A DNA stretch of 10,013 nt from Paracoccaceae bacterium (GTDB taxonomy: Bacteria > Pseudomonadota > Alphaproteobacteria > Rhodobacterales > Rhodobacteraceae), in NCBI GenBank assembly GCA_003565055.1, contig PXDM01000304.1, forward strand, positions 1-10,013. Reading direction: 5' to 3'. Under the pieces are notes generated by a model. The model was not told the origin of the DNA. It saw only the letters and a list, made by a program, of their open reading frames with translations, and did no database searches. A program made the translations under genes and the position numbers. Shown here in pieces: positions 7,706-10,013 of this stretch. How positions within the stretch are numbered: the stretch's first letter is position 1; each line of letters starts with the position of its first letter.

Positions 7706-8995
7706 CTAGCGCACCATGCGCAACTGTTGCCTTGGTGCCGCGTCTCCACGGATCAGGGCGGTGTAGGGATCGTCGGGGGCAAGCATCAGATCGACGAGAT
7801 GCCGCATAAGTTGGCGGCGCCCGCCCATCGAATAATAGCCGCCCGGAATCTGCGAGGTTTCCAGCAGGAAATGGCGATAATCACGATAGGCGCGGGCATC
7901 GGGGCGGCTGGGTTTGGCGAAAAATCTGTCGATGGGCTGGGACGAGACGAATTCGGGCTTGTCATAGACCGCGCGTCCGAAAATGCGCAGGGGCATGCCG
8001 CGCCAGAGCACTTGCTGCGCGGCGGTGGAATTGACGGTGACCGCTGAACGCGCGTGATTGAGTAACCGCGCGAGTTTGCCGCCGCGCAGAAAATGCACAC
8101 GCCCTTCCAGTTCATGCGCGCGGATCAAGGCGCGGATCGTTGTGCGGATCGGTGCGCGCCCGTCTTCGAGCGGATGCGCCTTGATCACCAGATGATGGTG
8201 ACGCGGCGCGCCCTTGGCGAAGCCGTCAAAGACCTGCATCAGAAATTCTGTTTGCGATTTGAACGGGCTATGCGCACGGAAACTCGAATCGTGATCGAGC
8301 TGCAAGAGCACCAGATGATAGGGAAAGCCGCCATTGCGCACCCGCCAGGTCGCGATCTGGCGCTCAAGCGAATGCAGTGGCATGAGCCAGAGCCGCTTGA
8401 GATAGAGCTTGAATTCCTGCCCCACAGTCAGGTCGCGATGGGGGCGGAAATTGCGATAGCGCCAGTTCAGCGCCATGACGCAGAAATGATAGACGGCCCC
8501 ATAGAAAATATGCTGGCGCATATCGCCCCAATGCGCGGGCGGGTCGGGCAGTTCGAGATCGTATTTCTCCAGCGCGCGGCGCATCTCTGGCAGGTCGAGC
8601 TGCATCAGCCGCGAATGCCCGTTTGATCCATCGCGCTCATAGGTGACCCAATAGGGGCGCAGATAGCCTTCCTCGAAGACATGGATGGTCAGGCCCAACT
8701 CGCGCGCGATTTCGATGGCGCGGGCATGGACCGGGCGCACATCACCATAAAGCGCGATATCGGTGATTGCATGTTCCTCAACCAGAGCGCGAAACCGCTC
8801 TGGCCAATCCTCAAGGCCGTCCGTAAAGGGAATGTAGCGCGCTTTGTCGCGCCAGAAGAGCGCATCGCCCTGATTGAAGCCGACGCGCCAGATTTCAGCC
8901 CCGGCGGCGCGCAGCCCCCGTGCGAGGCGGTTGAAAAACCACCCATGCGGCCCCTGCAGAAACAGGAAGCGTCTGTTTTCCATCGCATCGCGCAT
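7706..8995 (-). CDS. kpsS: Capsular polysaccharide linker enzyme KpsS (first beta-Kdo transferase)
   Basis: KpsS adds the first Kdo residue to (lyso)phosphatidylglycerol, creating the primer that KpsC extends; both act at the cytoplasmic membrane in ABC-transporter-dependent capsule systems. From ATG 8995 the protein has 429 residues, slightly longer than E. coli KpsS (about 390). Family motifs are present: LQGPHGWFF (13–21), YGDVRPVH (83–90), FEEGYLRPYW (107–116), LLQLDHDSSFRAHSPF (230–245), IKAHPLEDG (271–279) and VNSTAAQQVL (321–330). No signal peptide or clear membrane span is seen, as expected for a peripheral cytoplasmic enzyme. The open frame continues upstream to a GTG at 9058, but ATG 8995 has AGAGG 6 bases before it, and the extra 21 residues look non-conserved. 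ATG 8983 is a further alternative without a ribosome site. It is the first gene of the minus-strand block. Confidence 0.92.
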   Translation of the reverse strand: MRDAMENRRFLFLQGPHGWFFNRLARGLRAAGAEIWRVGFNQGDALFWRDKARYIPFTDGLEDWPERFRALVEEHAITDIALYGDVRPVHARAIEIARELGLTIHVFEEGYLRPYWVTYERDGSNGHSRLMQLDLPEMRRALEKYDLELPDPPAHWGDMRQHIFYGAVYHFCVMALNWRYRNFRPHRDLTVGQEFKLYLKRLWLMPLHSLERQIATWRVRNGGFPYHLVLLQLDHDSSFRAHSPFKSQTEFLMQVFDGFAKGAPRHHHLVIKAHPLEDGRAPIRTTIRALIRAHELEGRVHFLRGGKLARLLNHARSAVTVNSTAAQQVLWRGMPLRIFGRAVYDKPEFVSSQPIDRFFAKPSRPDARAYRDYRHFLLETSQIPGGYYSMGGRRQLMRHLVDLMLAPDDPYTALIRGDAAPRQQLRMVR

Positions 8996-9001
8996 TTTGC
9001 G

Positions 9002-9006
9002 CCTCT
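9002..9006 (-). promoter_or_regulatory. Ribosome binding site that decides the kpsS start
   Basis: On the minus strand this reads AGAGG, 6 bases before ATG 8995. Neither the upstream GTG at 9058 nor the internal ATG at 8983 has a comparable site, so 8995 is the preferred kpsS start. Confidence 0.6.
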
Positions 9007-9040
9007 TGTTTGGCCATTCCCGCAGAATAGCACTGCTCTT

Positions 9041-9067
9041 ACCACGAAAGGTAAACACAATCGTGGT
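9041..9067. repeat. Inverted repeat ACCACGA–N13–TCGTGGT, operator-like
   Basis: Two perfectly complementary 7-base arms (9041–9047 and 9061–9067) are separated by 13 bases. A second, shorter dyad, TTACC–N6–GGTAA (9039–9054), overlaps its left arm. The site lies about 45 bases upstream of the kpsS start and about 100 upstream of ribE. It has no T-tract, so it is not a typical terminator. A regulator binding site is an inference from position and symmetry only. Confidence 0.45.
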
Positions 9068-9079
9068 CCTCTGATAGAG

Positions 9080-9088
9080 TTATACACA
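9080..9088 (+). promoter_or_regulatory. DnaA-box match TTATACACA
   Basis: The nine bases fit the DnaA consensus TTATNCACA exactly and are identical to the R2 box of the E. coli origin. It is a single box and I found no cluster around it, so this is not an origin. It could bind DnaA as a regulator of the flanking promoters, or be a chance match. Confidence 0.35.
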
Positions 9089-9096
9089 AGAAAACG

Positions 9097-9119
9097 GGCA
9101 AGACTGTGGCGCGCTTGCC
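9097..9119. repeat. Inverted repeat GGCAAG–N11–CTTGCC
   Basis: Two perfect 6-base arms (9097–9102 and 9114–9119) are spaced by 11 bases, in the half of the gap nearer to ribE. The right arm overlaps the weak TTGCCA -35 candidate for ribE. It could be an operator or a small hairpin. Nothing in the sequence identifies a regulator. Confidence 0.35.
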
Positions 9120-9160
9120 AAGTTCCTGCAGGGGCGTTAGCTGCATAGAAAAGGGAAATT

Positions 9161-9164
9161 GAGG
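9161..9164 (+). promoter_or_regulatory. Ribosome binding site for ribE
   Basis: GAGG lies 6 bases before ATG 9171. It selects this ATG over the in-frame TTG at 9159, which the site itself nearly overlaps, and gives the canonical MFTGII N-terminus. Confidence 0.7.
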
Positions 9165-9170
9165 GCGAAT

Positions 9171-9764
9171 ATGTTCACAGGCATCATCACCGATATCGGC
9201 GAAATCCGCGCTTTGACGCAGGAGGGCGATCTGCGCGCACGGATCGCCACGCGCTATGACACAGGCGGAATTGATCTCGGCGCGTCGATTGCGTCCGACG
9301 GGGTCTGCCTGACCGTCGTGGCGCTTGGGCCGGATTGGTATGAGGTGCAGGTCTCCGCCGAGACTGTCGCCAAGACCAATCTCGGCGACTGGCATGTTGG
9401 GCGGCGCGTCAATCTCGAGCGCGCGCTCCGGCTCGGCGATGAGATGGGCGGGCATATCGTCTCGGGCCATGTTGATGGGGTGGCTGAAGTCGTAGGCTTG
9501 CGCGATGAGGGTGACAGCACGCGGCTGCGGTTTCGCGCGCCCGAGGCGCTGGCGGGATTCATCGCGCCCAAGGGTTCGGTTGCGCTCAATGGCACCTCGC
9601 TGACCGTCAATGAGGTCGAGGGGGCAGAATTCGGCGTGAACCTGATCCCGCATACCAAGACAGTGACGAATTGGGGCGATACCAAGCTCGGCGACCGCAT
9701 CAATCTCGAGATCGACACGCTCGCGCGCTATGTCGCGCGGCTGCGCGACTGGGAGCGGATGTAG
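9171..9764 (+). CDS. ribE: Riboflavin synthase alpha chain
   Basis: Riboflavin synthase converts two molecules of 6,7-dimethyl-8-ribityllumazine to riboflavin plus a pyrimidine that is recycled, the last step of vitamin B2 synthesis. The 197-residue protein is two lumazine-binding barrels in tandem, about 1–90 and 91–190, followed by a C-terminal helix. It starts with the family signature MFTGII. The repeat-related motifs are GASIASDGVCLTV (37–49) in the first barrel and KGSVALNGTSLTV in the second, and the linker motif GGHIVSGHVDG is at 93–103. The start is fixed by GAGG 6 bases upstream. No other rib gene lies beside it: kpsS is divergent upstream and scpA follows 53 bases later. No FMN riboswitch is visible. 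The symbol follows the E. coli ribE usage (ribC in some annotations). Confidence 0.97.
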   Translation: MFTGIITDIGEIRALTQEGDLRARIATRYDTGGIDLGASIASDGVCLTVVALGPDWYEVQVSAETVAKTNLGDWHVGRRVNLERALRLGDEMGGHIVSGHVDGVAEVVGLRDEGDSTRLRFRAPEALAGFIAPKGSVALNGTSLTVNEVEGAEFGVNLIPHTKTVTNWGDTKLGDRINLEIDTLARYVARLRDWERM

Positions 9765-9806
9765 ACAGCCCCCGCGCTTGGCGGCTATGCTTTGCGCGCA
9801 GGGATA

Positions 9807-9810
9807 GGGC
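9807..9810 (+). promoter_or_regulatory. Ribosome binding site for scpA
   Basis: AGGG lies 7 bases before ATG 9818, supporting this start for scpA in the 53-base gap after ribE. Nothing else of note is visible in that gap; I see no clear terminator after ribE. Confidence 0.55.
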
Positions 9811-9817
9811 GCTTGAA

Positions 9818-10013
9818 TGTCGGAAGAATGGGACGCGCAAGACAGCATCATCGCCCGGCGCGAGGCCGAGGCGCTGATTGTCGATGTGGACGGGTTCGAA
9901 GGCCCGCTCGATCTGTTGCTGACCCTCTCGCGCACCCAGAAGGTCGATCTGCGGCGGATTTCCGTGCTGCATCTGGCTGAGCAATATCTGGGCTTCATCG
10001 AGCGCGCGCGGTC
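9818..10013 (+). CDS. scpA: Segregation and condensation protein A, 3'-truncated
   Basis: ScpA is the kleisin subunit that bridges SMC heads and, with ScpB, forms the bacterial condensin that compacts and helps segregate the chromosome. Only the first 65 residues are in the window. The region FEGPLDLLLTLSRTQKVDL (27–45) is the hallmark N-terminal kleisin segment, which contacts the SMC neck in the family, followed by ISVLHLAEQYLGFIERAR. The first 20 or so residues are acidic and polar, a normal variable tail. The start has an AGGG site 7 bases upstream. Co-transcription with ribE is possible given the 53-base gap. scpB would be expected just beyond the window. The fragment is short but the motif is distinctive. 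Confidence 0.92.

Larger units (their letters stand above)
8996..9170. other. Divergent intergenic region between kpsS and ribE
   Basis: This 175-base stretch separates the divergent genes kpsS and ribE and must hold the promoters of both. By eye it is richer in A and T than the flanking genes. It contains two inverted repeats, an exact DnaA-box match and the two ribosome sites listed separately. A weak candidate for the ribE promoter is TTGCCA at 9115–9120 with a poor -10 (TAGCTG, 9138–9143) after 17 bases. For kpsS I find only an isolated TATAAC on the minus strand (inside the DnaA-box match) without a good -35. I see no FMN riboswitch and no open frame of interest. Confidence 0.6.

Noticed and set aside
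9039..9054. CtrA-type site in TTACCACGAAAGGTAA
   Set aside because: The CtrA consensus TTAA–N7–TTAA is not met in either half; the element is better described as a short dyad.
8996..9058. N-terminal extension of kpsS to a GTG at 9058
   Set aside because: ATG 8995 has a well-spaced AGAGG and the 21 additional residues do not look like KpsS; the extension would also run through the operator-like dyad.
9125..9132. 8-base palindrome CCTGCAGG near ribE
   Set aside because: Short palindromes of this sort are common in GC-rich DNA and nothing around it gives it meaning.
9089..9170. FMN riboswitch (RFN element) upstream of ribE
   Set aside because: None of the strongly conserved RFN segments can be recognised and the space before ribE is short and poorly structured apart from one 6-base dyad.
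9039..9998. A 319-codon minus-strand frame covering ribE and the start of scpA
   Set aside because: Both plus-strand genes have canonical motifs and ribosome sites; the antisense product has none.

Overview
The window looks like a chromosomal segment of an alphaproteobacterium, most likely of the order Rhodobacterales. The GC content is high. The order nuoN–birA–coaX–rnj, the biotin ligase without a DNA-binding domain, the type III pantothenate kinase and the presence of RNase J all fit that group. This placement rests on gene content and protein character read by eye, not on a database search. All visible genes appear intact except the two cut by the window edges.

Left part (1–4469, plus strand): a tightly packed housekeeping run. 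It holds the 3' part of nuoN (complex I subunit), then birA overlapping its end, coaX 15 bases later, and rnj 2 bases after coaX. The spacing suggests one transcript that continues the nuo operon.

Middle part (4476–8995, minus strand): a three-gene capsule export and assembly block, transcribed kpsS, then an outer-membrane polysaccharide export lipoprotein (OPX; Wza/CtrA/BexD/KpsD-like), then kpsC. KpsS and KpsC are the two enzymes that build the short poly-Kdo linker on a phospholipid, and the OPX lipoprotein provides the outer-membrane exit. Together they predict a surface polysaccharide exported by an ABC transporter. The inner-membrane transporter (KpsM/KpsT), the co-polymerase (KpsE) and the CMP-Kdo supply genes are not in this window. 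kpsC ends only 6 bases from the end of rnj, tail to tail.

Right part (8996–10013): an AT-richer divergent intergenic region carries several dyads and an exact DnaA-box match. It is followed by plus-strand ribE (riboflavin synthase) and the start of scpA (chromosome condensin partner), which runs off the window.

I found no mobile element, CRISPR array, tRNA or rRNA, and no gene family that I would call undescribed. The points most worth checking are the capsule block set inside housekeeping genes without its transporter, and the sites between kpsS and ribE.
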